Source: Paramecium tetraurelia
Taxonomy: Eukaryota; Ciliophora; Oligohymenophorea; Peniculida; Parameciidae
DNA: 64,000 bases
Direction of reading: 5' to 3'
NCBI RefSeq assembly: GCF_000165425.1
Contig: NW_001799055.1
Span: 499,804 to 563,803, forward strand
This document shows positions 1 through 12,364 of this stretch, one piece after another. Both the position numbers and the translations under genes were made by a program. Position 1 is the first letter of the stretch, and the number at the start of each line of letters is the position of its first letter. A model generated the notes under the pieces. It was not told the origin of the DNA. It made no database searches and saw only the letters and a list, made by a program, of their open reading frames with translations.

Positions 1-2
1 AA

Positions 3-998
3 TTAATACTGTAATAAATCAATGAATTATCAAAGACAAGATTAAAAATAGAAAATAGTAAGGAATTAAGGGAAATGCTTAGAAATGTACATAACCATTA
101 TTATTAGATTTAGATGATTATTGAAATTAACAACTTGGAAAAGGATGATATAAAAACAAAGAATTTAGAGTAAGAGATAAGAGATCTCATAATTAAAAAT
201 GATTCCTATAAATTAATTACTCATTAGGTGGATGTTAGATCAAATGTTTTCAATAAGGAATATAAAGTGAAGTTGATTCAATAAGTGTTATAAGACGAAT
301 ATTGCGTGATTGCAATATTTGAATAAAATTTAAGAAATTATAATAAATAACTCCAAATTGAAGTTAAGTACAAGGAAAATATCTTTTTATTTTTATTGAA
401 GTAATTCTTCTAATAAATAAAAACTGCCAATTCTAAATTGAAAATTTTAAATTCAATGATTAATTTTTAACAAATTCGTCTATTACTTTATGATGAAAAT
501 CTAAAATGTAGAAAATCTTGGATATCCACTTCTATCCTCGTAAGCTAAATGAATCTACTATATTCAAGGAAGATCAGAGTTACAATAAAAAAAGATATTT
601 AAGGATTTGTGACTAATTAAATATATCTATTTAGTATACTAATGAGTATTCCATAAGTTTTTGATGAATTTTAATGTATGAAAATCAAGGGCAAAACTAT
701 ACTCAATATTTAGAGAGTGAAGATAACTATGATTGGTAGAATGAATGATGCATAAGCTTATCAAAAATTGTTTAAATAAAACTTAAACTTATGCCAATCC
801 CTTAAACAAAACTAGAAGATAATTTTGAAGCATCTTTAACAATTAATATCAAATAAAACTATGTCGTGTCAATATAAAAATTAGATAATATCAATCTATT
901 TAAACAAATTTCTACTATGGGAAGGATTCAGAGAGAAATATTTCAACCTGAAAACTAAGGACATGTTGGCTCATCTTTCATTTGAATTTGAAGTTTGA
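3..998 (+). CDS. Unrecognised protein, 5' end outside window
   Basis: With TAA/TAG read as Gln, one frame is open without an intron from the window edge to a TGA at 996-998, about 331 residues. The start lies upstream of the window. The visible N-terminal part is charged and probably helical; the rest is rich in Leu, Ile, Lys and Gln with no motif I recognise. It has no clear membrane segment. The length and even amino-acid use make it a real coding region. The function is unknown; a degenerate sensor or kinase-like protein is possible but nothing diagnostic is present. Confidence 0.7.
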
Positions 999-1276
999 TT
1001 TGATTTAGTAAATATAAATCTCATTTTCTGATTAATAAATGTGTGTATACAATTATATCTGAATTTTTTTAGATAAAGACAACAACATCTCTGTATTTTT
1101 AAATACTCATTTATCAAGAAATATAGGCATTTAAGAATTAAACTAATTAAATAATTGTTCAATCTGATCAATCAATATAAATCTCTAAATAACAATAATT
1201 TTTTCTAAAATAATCTGATTGATTAAGAAAATTAAGAATTTATTTATAATTTAAGCATTTTATTATCTCGTAATAT

Positions 1277-1849
1277 TCAATATCTATAAACTGTGCTATA
1301 TGCAGGTGCAACATAACTGGTAGTAACTGGGGCAATTGGAGCAGCAACACTGTAAGAGAGTGGTGAGACATAGTTGATTGGTTGTGCTGTATTGATAGGT
1401 GCAACAAATGAGCTTCTTCTTACTTCTCTTTCTAAGTAATCCACTCTAGGTACGGTTTTTTCGACAGGAATATAATCGACTTATTTTTCATATGTAACTT
1501 AAGGTATGTATTCTTTTTGATATTCCACAGGGTAATAATCTGTCACCCATTTTTGTTTGGGTACCTACAATTTTTATAACATTCTACTTTCACAACTCTT
1601 TATTCCTCCTCTATTTCGACTACAGATTTCTAATAAGGCACGTACTCATATCTAGATTCTCCTTTAATTGTTGCTGGAGCTGGTTAAACATAGCTTATTG
1701 GTTAAGCATATGGGATTGGTTACGCATAAGAAACTGGTTGAACATATGAGACTGAATGATGGATTTAAAATATTACCTGGAGCAGGTCTTACAATCGATG
1801 TCCCTATTGGAGAGGCAAATGAAACACCAAGAGGAGCATATGAGTACAT
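1277..1849 (-). CDS. Alveolin/articulin-like cortical protein
   Basis: A 174-aa protein in three exons (1777-1849, 1588-1751, 1277-1564) separated by introns of 25 nt (1752-1776) and 23 nt (1565-1587). Splicing joins three frames into one uninterrupted reading frame, which supports both introns. The N-terminal 50 residues carry repeats of the type SYVQPVSYAQP. The middle has alternating Val/Pro/Glu/Lys/Tyr motifs such as EYVPYQKSV, WVTDYYPVEYQ and VDYIPVEKTVPRV, typical of articulin/alveolin repeats. The C-terminus is rich in Ala, Pro, Ser and Tyr. In ciliates such proteins build the epiplasm or membrane skeleton under the alveoli. It is short for the family, so it may be an accessory epiplasm protein. 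Confidence 0.75.
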
Positions 1850-2240
1850 TTGATAAATAGAAATAAAATTTATTGAATTTTATTTTTGATTTATTCTAAA
1901 ATTATAGACATAAAGGATTTTTAAAAATCTTTCATTGAAAGATTTAATTTGAATCTTTCTTATTGTCCTAGATATTAATAGAGAATTCTAAATTATTCAT
2001 AATACTAAAAAATAGTTGATATGTTTAATAGTCTGTATTTAATACTTTTTAGAATATTTTGATTGTTAATTCCAATCTTTCGTTTATAAAAGCCTTGTTG
2101 ATGATTAGCAATCACTTTTAATAATTCAAAATTTTCGTTAATTCTTTTCTCATTTAGATTTGTTTAGGGGTGATCAACCTTAATCATTTATAGTTATCAA
2201 TAATTATTATAAATTAATTGAATATATTTAATTAGCCAAT

Positions 2241-5200
2241 TCAAGTGTTTTCCAACTCCATCTTTTTGATGCATTATCTAATGAACATTCGGATTTTGCG
2301 ATTGTTATCCACAACTTTCATTGGTATCATGTTTAGCATTTGCATATTCAGGTTAATCTAATATAATTTTTTATTCAATATACTTGAATGTTTAATTTCT
2401 GTAAAAATAATAACCATATCACCGAGACCACTAGTTCTAATATCAATATGTAGATTATGACTAAAATTAATTAGATAGTTAGAGTTGTTGACATCTAACT
2501 AGTCATAAATTACAATTCAAAATCTGTTATTTGAGAAACTGCTTATTTTATATAGTAAAACAAGGATTGATCAATTTCATAGATTTCTTCATTATAGACA
2601 ACCTCATTTAGATTTTCATTTCTGAAATACTGTAGATAATATTGTTCAACATTGTATATGCCTAATTGAAGATTTCCTTCGATAATCTAATAACAATTCG
2701 TATCATTATTTTTACTAATTATGGAACAAAGATCTCCATAATAGGTTGAGAAAAATAAGTTTCTGAGATCTGGTAATTTATTTAATAAATCTTTAGCAAA
2801 CTAAAATAGACTTAGATCATACATTTTAAAAGTTTAATTGATTTCCTGTAAATATCGTAAGGTCTTGAGCAATCTTAGTCAAAATAGAAATGTTGTTGAT
2901 TTGGAAATCTGAATTCAAACTTGACAATTTGTATAGGTTGATGTAGTAACCATAATTTTCTATCTAAATGGAACTTTAATAGAATTGGGGCAATAAGTAT
3001 TAAATTTGAGATTTCTCATTTGCACTACTGATAATGTTATACACTGCAAAAACTAAGGTTAACAAAGCAATCAACAGAAATCTAATATATTATTATCATA
3101 CTATACAATTATTCCTTAATTGCCTTTTAGTTTGCTTTTTCTATATTTTTGAATGATCTTTCTCCTCTTCAATTATAACTAATATTAATTGTCTTCCTCA
3201 ATAGCTTTGGAGTTCATCTTATCTTAACCATCGACATGCTATTGCAATTCAATTAATTGTTATTCTTCGTCTTCATCACTTGATTCATCATAATCAAAAT
3301 TATTCAACTTCTTCAAATCTTCATTATAGAACTTCAAAAATTTGTCAACCTTTTTAGATAAATTTTAAACATCATTTTGCGGAATCTCTAAGAATAGAAA
3401 TATAACATTTTCTCTATCTATTTTGATTTCCAACATCAATGTTATGAATTTAATCATACCAATTGTAGTTCCAATAAATAAAACCAATAAAGATATTAAT
3501 AAATTCAAATCAGGATACTACACTTAAGAGATAACATCCTCATATAGAATTTAAGAAATCTTTATCAATGGATCATGTATCTAATTAAAATAATTAAAAA
3601 GGATATTTTAAATTGAATTACTCTAAAATACGTTATTCTACTGACTCAAAGATAGATTTAAGCATTCTGATGTAATTAAAAGTATAGAACTCTCCAAAGA
3701 TAGTTATATATCCTCATATTGATTGGATTTCTCATACATTCTCAAGTTAATGGTTTCTGAATCAAAGTAAACTCTGTAAAATCCTAGATTAAGATCATAA
3801 TCAAAGTTGATGATTAATTAAGCTGATTCTTAGATTTCAATTTGCAATCGAGTAAAATTGAATTATTAATCCATACATAAATCTAAAGCTCTTGAAATTA
3901 AGAGATTCAAATTGATAATCTCATTATTAATTTAATAAATAGCTTTAATTTCTGAAGTGAACCCTTCAAAGTTTAATTAACAGAAGTAATATTACAGGGC
4001 AGTTATCAATGCTATAAAATCAATCCAAATGTTAGCATAGATGCAAAACTTAGTAATCTTACTATGCCTGTGATTTTAGGATAATGCATTTCTGATCTTA
4101 ATCTGTGATTGCATGTTACTTACCAATTTCTGATCATTGTCATGCTCATCCTAATTAGTATTATTTCTGAATATAGAATTTTCTTATTCTTCTTCTTCCA
4201 ATTACTTTAAAAACCATAGTTCTTTTTCCTCATCTATATTTAGAATTTAATTATTAACCAATCTTCTCACTCTGATTTCCGAACCATAATCCAATTTGAT
4301 TTAAGTTTATTAATCCTCTTATTAACTTATCATGTCTTTGTAATCATCATATCGTTATTCTGTATATAAATCTTACAAAAACTGCACCAAATTCTAATCG
4401 TACTCAAAATTAGTATCAATTCGCAGTGCTAATGTATCCAATGATTACACTGTTTGATTAGCTCGAGTGGGTATTAATTTCTGAGTGATGGAAATAGACT
4501 ATCTTTAAGTAATTTGTATAGACTATCTACTTTGACCAGGTAACAAACCCCTAGCACTACTGATAAATGTTGAAGCCTTTCTTCCACCTGAGACATCAGA
4601 AAAATCGATCTTCTCCAACTTAACCAACCAATATCCTGATTTTACTAACTTTTTTGATGCTTGTAACTCTAAAAGTAGATTTTCATTTATTATTTAGGTA
4701 ATCTCTATTTCCTTAACTGAACATTAGAAGTAATACACAGACTCAATGTTGTTCTGACCATTCTTATGATATTACACTTACTTCCCATTTTGATTCAATA
4801 TATCGGGCAAAAGGGAATTCAAAATCACTACCTATTTAATATGCCTGAGTTCTATGTCGAAGTATTGGATTGATCCCGAAGACATCTCTATTATAGTTGT
4901 TTCCGAGTCTATAATGAAGACGGCTTATCCCTTAAAAGTAGGATCACTCTTAAAACATACTAGATATTGTAATGAATCTATATTGAAGCTGACCTTATAG
5001 ATGAATGGTATGATGTAGCCATTTCTGTGCTTATAAAACTATAATTGTTCTTAATCAATATATGTTCTTGGATAATCCCCATCATTTTGCATGTTTATTA
5101 ACATATTATCAAAGAACTCAATTAGATAATTATCATGCTACTCAGCATACACTTTAGGCATTAGGATATTAATTGATTTGCCCCTCAATTCTTCCTTCTG

Positions 5201-7170
5201 ATATCCAAAAAATGTTGTAAATAGAGAATTTAGATTAATTATCTTACCTATTTCTGATTTTCTAGCACACACCTGGAGAAAGGGTATTGGGTGCTTTTCA
5301 ATGTTATTTTCAATCAAATCCTCATCCTCTACCTTCACTTACAATTACTGCTTAGCCAACTTATGTTGATTTTTGAGTATCTGACCCATAAAAGAATCAT
5401 TGAACACTTGATAATAGAAGTTGGCTAAGGCTTTCAAATCAGCAAAACCCAAAGAGTTCTTTTTATTCATCTCTTAATGTTTCTCCATTACTTAATTGCT
5501 CACTTTAGTAATCATGGCTCCTATATGCATGAGTCTAACGAGATTAGGCTAATCTTCTTTGAGTTCATTCCAAAAGGTTTTGTAATACAAGGCAGCCATT
5601 TTCATTTTGGAATAGAGTTCACTTTTATTATTTTGATTTGCAATTGCATCCACAACATCATCACTTTTATCTTTGATAATCTTCCTATATTATAATAATT
5701 CAAATACATATATCGATAGGTAATAAACTACTAGAAAAACTTGGGTTTGCTCTTTTGAGAGACCAAATTAAATTGAATATAGGCATCATTCTTATTATTT
5801 CTTCTCTCCATCAAAAATAAGGCATAAAAGATTCGTAAAGATGCTGATGACCAGAATTTTCTCAATCCCATCCTAAACATCTTATCTAATTCAATAATCA
5901 ATCCTCTTTTCAAATCATCCAATTATTCTGAGTTCTAAGCCTTCCTTCTTTATTTAAAATAGCAATCATTCAACTTACATGTTTCTTTATGCTTCTCAAT
6001 ATATCCAATCAAGAGCATGTATGAATTTCTATCAGTATCAGCCTAAGATATCAATTGAAGAACGTATCTGATATGAATCCACACGTCCTCTCCACTTGAA
6101 AACTTGTTCTAGGCTCTAACCAGTGTGTCTACTTTAGATTTCTTAGTCGTCAACATGATAGACACAATAAATGGCAGACCAATGACCCAAGCAATCAAGC
6201 CTCCTGAAAACTCAGCATTTTCTTGCACTTTACATATAACCAACATAACATTAGCCCAAAAATAGTACGAACTGATGATAGAGTAGAATCGTCCAACTTC
6301 GAAATCGTAAATTGGGTCAGCAAAATTATACTCTTTAAACAACCAAGCAGATAGTGTGAATGTTGTCAAAACCAATATCCATGATTCATTTTTACCCAAG
6401 AAGCAATACAATACTTGGCATGTAACTTTATTAATGATAAATGCAACTTCTCCATTACTGTCTTATCTGGCTGTTCTATTACCACTAGTCATGCCTGGCT
6501 CAAAAAATGCATAAGCCACTATGGCACATATCACTACAAATATCAGCATGAATAGTAATGTTATGAGGGCGTGGAATATATGCCATCCTTGCCAACATTA
6601 CACATTTATTTCATCATATCCATAAATGACATATTCATTAGTGACTGGGTCATTGTAGCATTGGAGTATTGAGGTTAAGGTTTCTGTGATGGGTAAAAAA
6701 AACACGGTCACAAAATAAAATGCCACCTATCTCAATACATAGACAGGCCACATAAATTTAAACTTGTTCTATGAAAATGAGTATGAGACGTAAATGATAT
6801 TCAAAATTATCAACAAAATTGCGCTTAAACAAACATAGACTGAGACTAACAATGCGAAATATGATAAATTAGGTACATATGTTGATATTGAAAACACATT
6901 TACAAAATTTAAAATATTGGTTAAAAATGAGTCAGCTTTCCAAACATAGAGTATTTTATTATTGAATGGAAATGAATGCATCTAGACATAATCCAAAGAA
7001 GTCAGAATGTAAAAGTAAATCATTTAATCATCAGCCTTTTCTTCTTTGGCCAAAACAAACAAAACTTTGAAAATAACTATCTTGACCTTCGTTAAAAAAT
7101 AATCCAACCCTTTTTATTCAGTCTCAATAAGATTCTCATTTTCCTCTTCATCATCAAATTATCCTTTCAT
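2241..7170 (-). CDS. Large multipass membrane protein with a PAS domain
   Basis: About 1,612 aa, starting at the ATG complementary to 7168-7170 and ending at TGA 2241-2243. Introns inferred at 5685-5707 (23 nt), 3082-3101 (20 nt), 2801-2822 (22 nt) and 2358-2383 (26 nt) remove every in-frame TGA and give a length divisible by three. The N-terminal 480 residues hold many hydrophobic segments. Around residues 603-690 lies a PAS-like stretch with the S-box signature FFGYQKEEL followed by GKSINILMP. Further membrane segments occur in the last third (near 3490, 3060 and 2430), with an acidic linker (DESSDEDEEQQ) between. This layout is a large family in Tetrahymena and Paramecium. PAS domains sense or bind ligands, but the function of this family is not established. 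Confidence 0.8.
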
Positions 7171-7270
7171 TTTATTATAATTTTATATTAAATTTGTTTA
7201 TTTAAATCATTTATTAAGGACTGTAATTATATTTGACTCAAATGATTGAACAAGGTAGGCAAAGGCTAAA

Positions 7271-7988
7271 ATGTAGATGAAATTTCTCGATTAATCTACC
7301 TAATCGAATTTGAAGAAATTAAGTAGAACCAAGGAGAAATTTAGAGAAAGATTCGAAATGCGAGAATAATTTGATATATGGAATTAATTTAAAATTACAT
7401 AATAATAGTTCATCTTGAATATTTTAATTAGACAAAATAAAAATTACTTTTTCACTCTTTATGTTGGAAAAGGTATTAAAGTTTTAAGTAGTCACAAAAG
7501 GAGAGAAAATACATAACATAAAGCCATTGTTGCCAACAATAAAATTCAATCTTTCTGAAAAACAAAATAATTACACAGAGATGATGGATCATCAACAATC
7601 AATGAATCGATACTCTGGAACTTATCGTAGTAATAGTTAGAAAAGAAATTAGATAAAGTCTATCCGAAGATCGAAGGGAGTGGGTTATTCACAATTGATT
7701 GATAATTATAAAAATACTAGTAGATAATCTTAGGAGAATCCCTTTTAAACAGAATTGCTTATAAAACAATTTTAAAGTATCAGAACCAAGGAGTAGCCTT
7801 CAGAAAGATAAAACACAATGATGGATTGTCCCCCACTCAAATTTCACACAATAGAGGCCACTCCTAAAAACATAAGATATAAGTCACAACCAAAGAAACC
7901 AGAGCATGTTGACACCGAGATGAAAATTACTCCATATGTACATTAGAATAAAAGATATTAATGTGTTGATTATTACTACATTGTTTGA
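7271..7988 (+). CDS. Unrecognised basic protein
   Basis: Two overlapping frames join into a 232-aa product if a 19-nt intron (7473-7491, GTATT...GTAG) is removed; that is at the short end of Paramecium intron lengths. The start ATG at 7271 lies 100 bp from the divergent start of the PAS gene. The N-terminal part is Lys/Arg/Glu/Phe-rich; the C-terminal half is Ser-, Lys-, Gln- and Pro-rich and looks disordered. A possible second intron (7409-7432, 24 nt, no frame change) cannot be decided. No domain recognised. Confidence 0.6.
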
Positions 7989-8030
7989 ATATAATTTTAA
8001 ATCCGGTTGTTGTTAATATAAATTTAAAAC

Positions 8031-9233
8031 TCATTTCTTTCCATATGAGGTTTGATTGGCCATTTCTAAAACTTATTATTTGAAGATGTGAATGACTTCA
8101 TCAATAATAGCATTCTCCTCTAAGAAAATAGATTGAATGCATACCATTTCTTCTATTGAGTTCGGTTTCATACAAGTCTCTTAACTCATATAAGGAAGCA
8201 GTGGCAGCATTGATGGCATTCTAAGAGTCCTTCAAAACACTATTAGCTTTGGCTTAGACAGCAAGAGCAGCTTGTTCTTACTTGAAAGATATGAGACAAT
8301 AGACATACCACAACCAATTTATCTTATAATTGAGTCTTTCTTTGGATTTCATCATTAAGATGGGCAACCTCAGATTCTGTGTCAGCAAGCCAATCAGCCA
8401 ATTAATAATAAGCAGCAATTTCATTGGCTTCCAAATTGGCTAATGATGATTTCAATTAATCTTCTAGATCGGATAAAGCATTGTAAACAAGTTATCCAAC
8501 ATTATGGCCTGGTTATCTATCAGATGAGGATGATCCCTCTTCTTGTCCTAATGCATGTAATTCTGCATTTCCTGAGGCTTGTTCTACAGCTAATTAGGCG
8601 AATTTGGTCATGGCATCTTGATTGAATAATTGACTGTATTGTTTTAATTTGTCTGAAACATTTTGGACATTGATTTCGACCAATGAGGATGGTTATCCTG
8701 TTAAGTATCCACTCAAATCATTCTTCAATACTCTTATAACTCCAAGAGCATCATTATGTTGTTTGATTGCTCTCACAAACAAACCATTTGAGAAGCATCT
8801 CAACTCTTATAATTCGACTGATCTTCTATCAATGTCAGCCAATCTTTAGGTTGCCCATGCAATGTAATCTGTTGCTTCCTATATTATAATTATGTTAGTT
8901 ACTCTGTATTCAATTCCGATTTGTTCCCTTCTGGCTTTGGCACTGGCCCAGGCTTTTTGATTTAATTCATTGACTTTTGATAATGCAGCGATTCTTGCCT
9001 AACCAATCTCTTCGTCTGAGATATTCTTTTCGTCTGCCACTCCTTGGGCTTCGATATTGCTTGTCTTCAAATCATTCAATAAATCATAAACTGCTTAAAC
9101 TGCATCATTTGATTCTGAACCTGTCTATATAATTTATCAATTCGAATGATACTTGAAGCAACAAAGCGAAATCAATATCGAATGCTGATACACTCATTAG
9201 ACCTATCATTGCCAAAATTATGATCTTGTTCAT
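8031..9233 (-). CDS. Trichocyst matrix protein (TMP family)
   Basis: About 365 aa. It begins with a signal peptide (MNKIIILAMIGLMSVSAF) and continues as long helical segments containing family-typical motifs such as AVQAVYDLLNDLK and LVYNALSDLEDQL, one in each half, consistent with the two-part TMP precursor that is cleaved into small acidic crystalline subunits. Introns: 9125-9152 (28 nt), 8281-8308 (28 nt), 8120-8144 (25 nt) and probably 8879-8902 (24 nt). The last is a multiple of three and has no in-frame TGA. TMPs crystallise inside trichocysts, the defensive secretory organelles of Paramecium, and are released by exocytosis. Identification is firm at family level; the subfamily cannot be told. 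Confidence 0.93.
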
Positions 9234-9446
9234 TTCCTCTGAACTTTATTATTATATTAAATAAAAACGGTATTGCAATTATTCATTTTAATAAATGCCC
9301 AACACAAATTCACACTCACACCAAATCCAATGTCACTTTCAATGGCTCATGTTCACCTCAAGATATTACAAAACTATCAATTTATCATGTCTCCAAGTTT
9401 ATAAACTATATTAATATTTTATTTTTTATATATCTAACTGCTAATT

Positions 9447-9776
9447 ATGAGTGACTCATTGAGATCACTGTCAACAAATCAATCGAGTTGAAGGACAAAT
9501 CAGCAAAAAGAAAAAAGTTCAATCTACTTCTTCAAAGACTAATCGTCCTTAAAATATTAGTTATAATGAGCTCATAGATTTATTGCATCCAAATCATTTA
9601 TTCATTAATATTAGTTTGGAAGAAAAGTTCAATGCAATTGAAATGTATCAATATTCATTTACAATAGCATTGATTCCACCTATTTCCCAAATTTCAAATT
9701 TGTAGTTGATGAAAACCTAGAAGACACAGAAGTCAAATGGAAGCGTTTGCCTTCATTTATTAAATTGACAACCTGA
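9447..9776 (+). CDS. Small unrecognised protein, one frame break
   Basis: Two exons around a 23-nt intron (9645-9667). After splicing, the C-terminal part reads as a convincing acidic and aromatic sequence (NFKFVVDENLEDTEVKW). The only nearby ATG (9447) is one base out of frame. The shift can be explained by one extra A in the AAA run near 9477, giving 101 aa. No domain recognised. Confidence 0.5.
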
Positions 9777-10155
9777 AACAGATGTAATCCTTTAGTTTTC
9801 ATATATAATAAATCATCATATAATGTCATATCATATATTTTGTCGTCCTTTCTCCTTACTCTCTCTCTACCAAAAAACTAATACAATCAATCAATATCCT
9901 ATTAATACGTTATTAATTGATACAAATTAAACTATCATTTATATCATTCTTATATAATTATAATCAATATTCTAATTAAGATTACAACTCAGAATAATTC
10001 CAAACAGAAATTGCGAATTTTCTATATAAGGACTATATTAGAGTAAGGAGATGAACACTCCAATCATCGATTTTTCTAACTATGATCATAAACTTAAGAA
10101 TGGAAGGAATCTAAAGAAAAATTATGAATATAATTTCTTGGTTATGTATAGAAAA
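9777..10155. other. Intergenic stretch
   Basis: About 380 bp of AT-rich sequence between a (+) gene end and a (-) gene end. No credible reading frame or RNA seen. A short pyrimidine-rich run (TCTCTCTC) lies near 9860. Confidence 0.5.
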
Positions 10156-10404
10156 TCATATATGTTTAGCCTTAAAATCAGAAGAGGCTTCTTTGATTCC
10201 GTCATGTAACTTCTTTAAAGCTTCCTAATATTGAAGTAATGAAACTTTGTTCTAGCCTTATCCACCTGTTGTAGTTTTTCCAGATCCACAAGAGCATTTC
10301 TTAACCTCAGATGATGCTTCCGGTTAATCATTGTTTCCTCTCAGTTGTTGGGCTGTCACACTGAGTATCAAAAACACAAGCAATAATACTTTTAATATAT
10401 TCAT
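10156..10404 (-). CDS. Small secreted protein
   Basis: An intronless 82-aa frame starting with a clear signal peptide (LKVLLLVFLILSVTAQ) followed by a short mature part with a CSCGSG motif and a Lys/Glu-rich helical end. No family recognised. It lies in the same orientation as the next coiled-coil gene, with only 38 bp between them. It could be a small granule or surface protein; the function is unknown. Confidence 0.65.
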
Positions 10405-10441
10405 TATATTAAATAATAATAATAAAAAACGATTACTCTGA

Positions 10442-11270
10442 TCAATATCGAAATTATAATACTTAAAATGAATCATCATTTAGTAAAGATTTCTTTGACT
10501 TCTTTTACTAAGTTTGTTAAAATGAATATCTTACAAATCTAACTTTGGATGGAGTTACGAATTCTTCAACATGTTATGATTTCTACTTCCTTAGAATATT
10601 TTGAGCATCACGAATGAACTTCCAATCATCCTCTTAAGAATCATTTACATTTTGAGTATAATATCGAGATGAACAAATCGAATCCTTCTTTTTGAGAGCC
10701 ATCTCTTCAGAGGCTATTCCTTCGTCTTCTTCGGACTTTGTTAATTCAAATGCGACTCAAATTACTCTAAAATTTATAATCTTTTATGCAAATATTCTAT
10801 TTAAAATGATTCTTCACATACATTCGTCGAGTTGTTCCAACTTCTTGACATAAATCTGCCGAATTTCCTTCAATCTTTTATTTATATTGCTTTATTCTTC
10901 ATTGATAATTTTCTCTTTTTAAACGAAAGAATGAATGCGCTATGTTATTTCACATTAAGGACGTTCCAAAGATTAATTTGAGTTATTGCCTTATTTTTTA
11001 TCTTTAACCGAAAAGTCAATATTATCTGATAGTAATGAAATGTAACTTTTTTGATTTATGTCAATAGGAGATAGTTACAATTGAATTGGTATGTTTGTAT
11101 GGCAATAATCACCGAAAATCATAGGAGAGGAATTTTTTATTTTTTAGAATGGATCCAAGTCTAAGGAATCTAAACTTTTAATACTTACAATCATCGCTCT
11201 TAGTTTTGCAGTGAATATTCAATTTCTATACTACAGCATCAAAATCGGTACTCTTTAAGAGTTTTTTCAT
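10442..11270 (-). CDS. Unrecognised protein with a coiled-coil segment
   Basis: About 250 aa in four exons. Introns proposed at 11161-11188 (28 nt), 10797-10821 (25 nt) and 10714-10736 (23 nt, GTC start, so less certain). Removing them joins three frames without a stop and gives a length divisible by three. The middle is a Lys/Glu/Gln-rich helix (INKRLKEIRQIYVKKLEQL); the C-terminus is basic and Ser-rich. No domain recognised. Confidence 0.6.
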
Positions 11271-11476
11271 TTGTTCTTTGATTGTTATACTTATATAATT
11301 ATAATTAAAATATAATGGTAATAAAATAATATGAATGTAATCAAAACTAATTTTTATTTTTCAACTTTAATTATTGAAGTTTTCTTTGAACTAATCTATT
11401 TATTATGGAAAGTATTCCATTTTGAAATCAATAACACAAACATTTAGTCCATTTGATAATTTATAATTATAATAAT

Positions 11477-12316
11477 ATGAGCAATAGATTAGTAGCTATT
11501 GGGTAAAACTCTTTGATTCCAATTAAAGCAACTGGAAAATTGGGCGATGAGTTTTTTGATAAACCAGAATACGAACCAAATTAAATGGAATTGCTCAGAA
11601 AGAAAGAGAGGCATCAAGAATTGAGAGACAAGGGATATTTAGTTAAGGATAAACTGAATGAAGATGTTCCTGATGATATACCATTTTATGAGATTTTTGA
11701 TCCTCCAAACGAAAACTACAGAAAGATCTTTTACCCACAAGATCTGAAATCATAAGTAGCTTACTATTATCATTCTCCACATTTTGAGAATAACGAACAA
11801 TTTTTAGTTGATGAAGAAGATATAGAGTAAGCAGAATAAGCAATTAAGTACTAAGAAGAAGCGAATAGAAGAAAAGAGTCAAAGCTACAAAGATTGAATC
11901 AACAATTTAAAAAATAGAAAGAATTAGAAGCAGAAATAGAAAGAAGATAGAGATAAGATCAAGCAATTGAAAATGTCAAAAGGGAGAGAATTTTAAGTAA
12001 GCAACCAATTTCATCGCCTTCAAAAAATCAGCCAAAGAAGGTCAGTCCTCATTTACCATTTAAAAATTATGGTTTGGCAATAGTTGGACCAAAGGGCAAG
12101 ATGTCAATGCAAAAGGATAATAAAATTAATAAAACGAATAAGATCGTTTAAAAACAGCAGTAAAAAACAGAGGAAGATAATGATAATTAAAAGAAAAAAA
12201 CTGTAACTTTCGCTGAAGAAGACGAGGTGAAATACATACCTAAAAATTGGAAATCTTCATCTGAGGAGTTTAGGGAATTGATCAAGCAAAATAAAAAAAG
12301 CAAGAAGTTAAAATGA
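11477..12316 (+). CDS. Charged protein with a possible PP1-docking motif
   Basis: An intronless 279-aa frame. The N-terminal third is compact (GDEFFDKPEYEP, DDIPFYEIFDPP); the middle is a Glu/Arg/Gln-rich helix; the C-terminal third is basic and disordered. Near the end is KKTVTFAEEDEV, which matches the RVxF docking consensus for protein phosphatase 1. This may be chance in a Lys-rich protein. It lies 48 bp upstream of the CEP290-like gene on the same strand. No family assigned. Confidence 0.75.
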
Positions 12317-12364
12317 ATATAGAAGTACTATTATTTTATTTATATTTTTATTGATCTATATATA

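Noticed and set aside
1668-1853. A 61-codon (+) frame opposite the alveolin-like gene
   Set aside because: It is the antisense shadow of spliced exons of the (-) gene and has no independent support.
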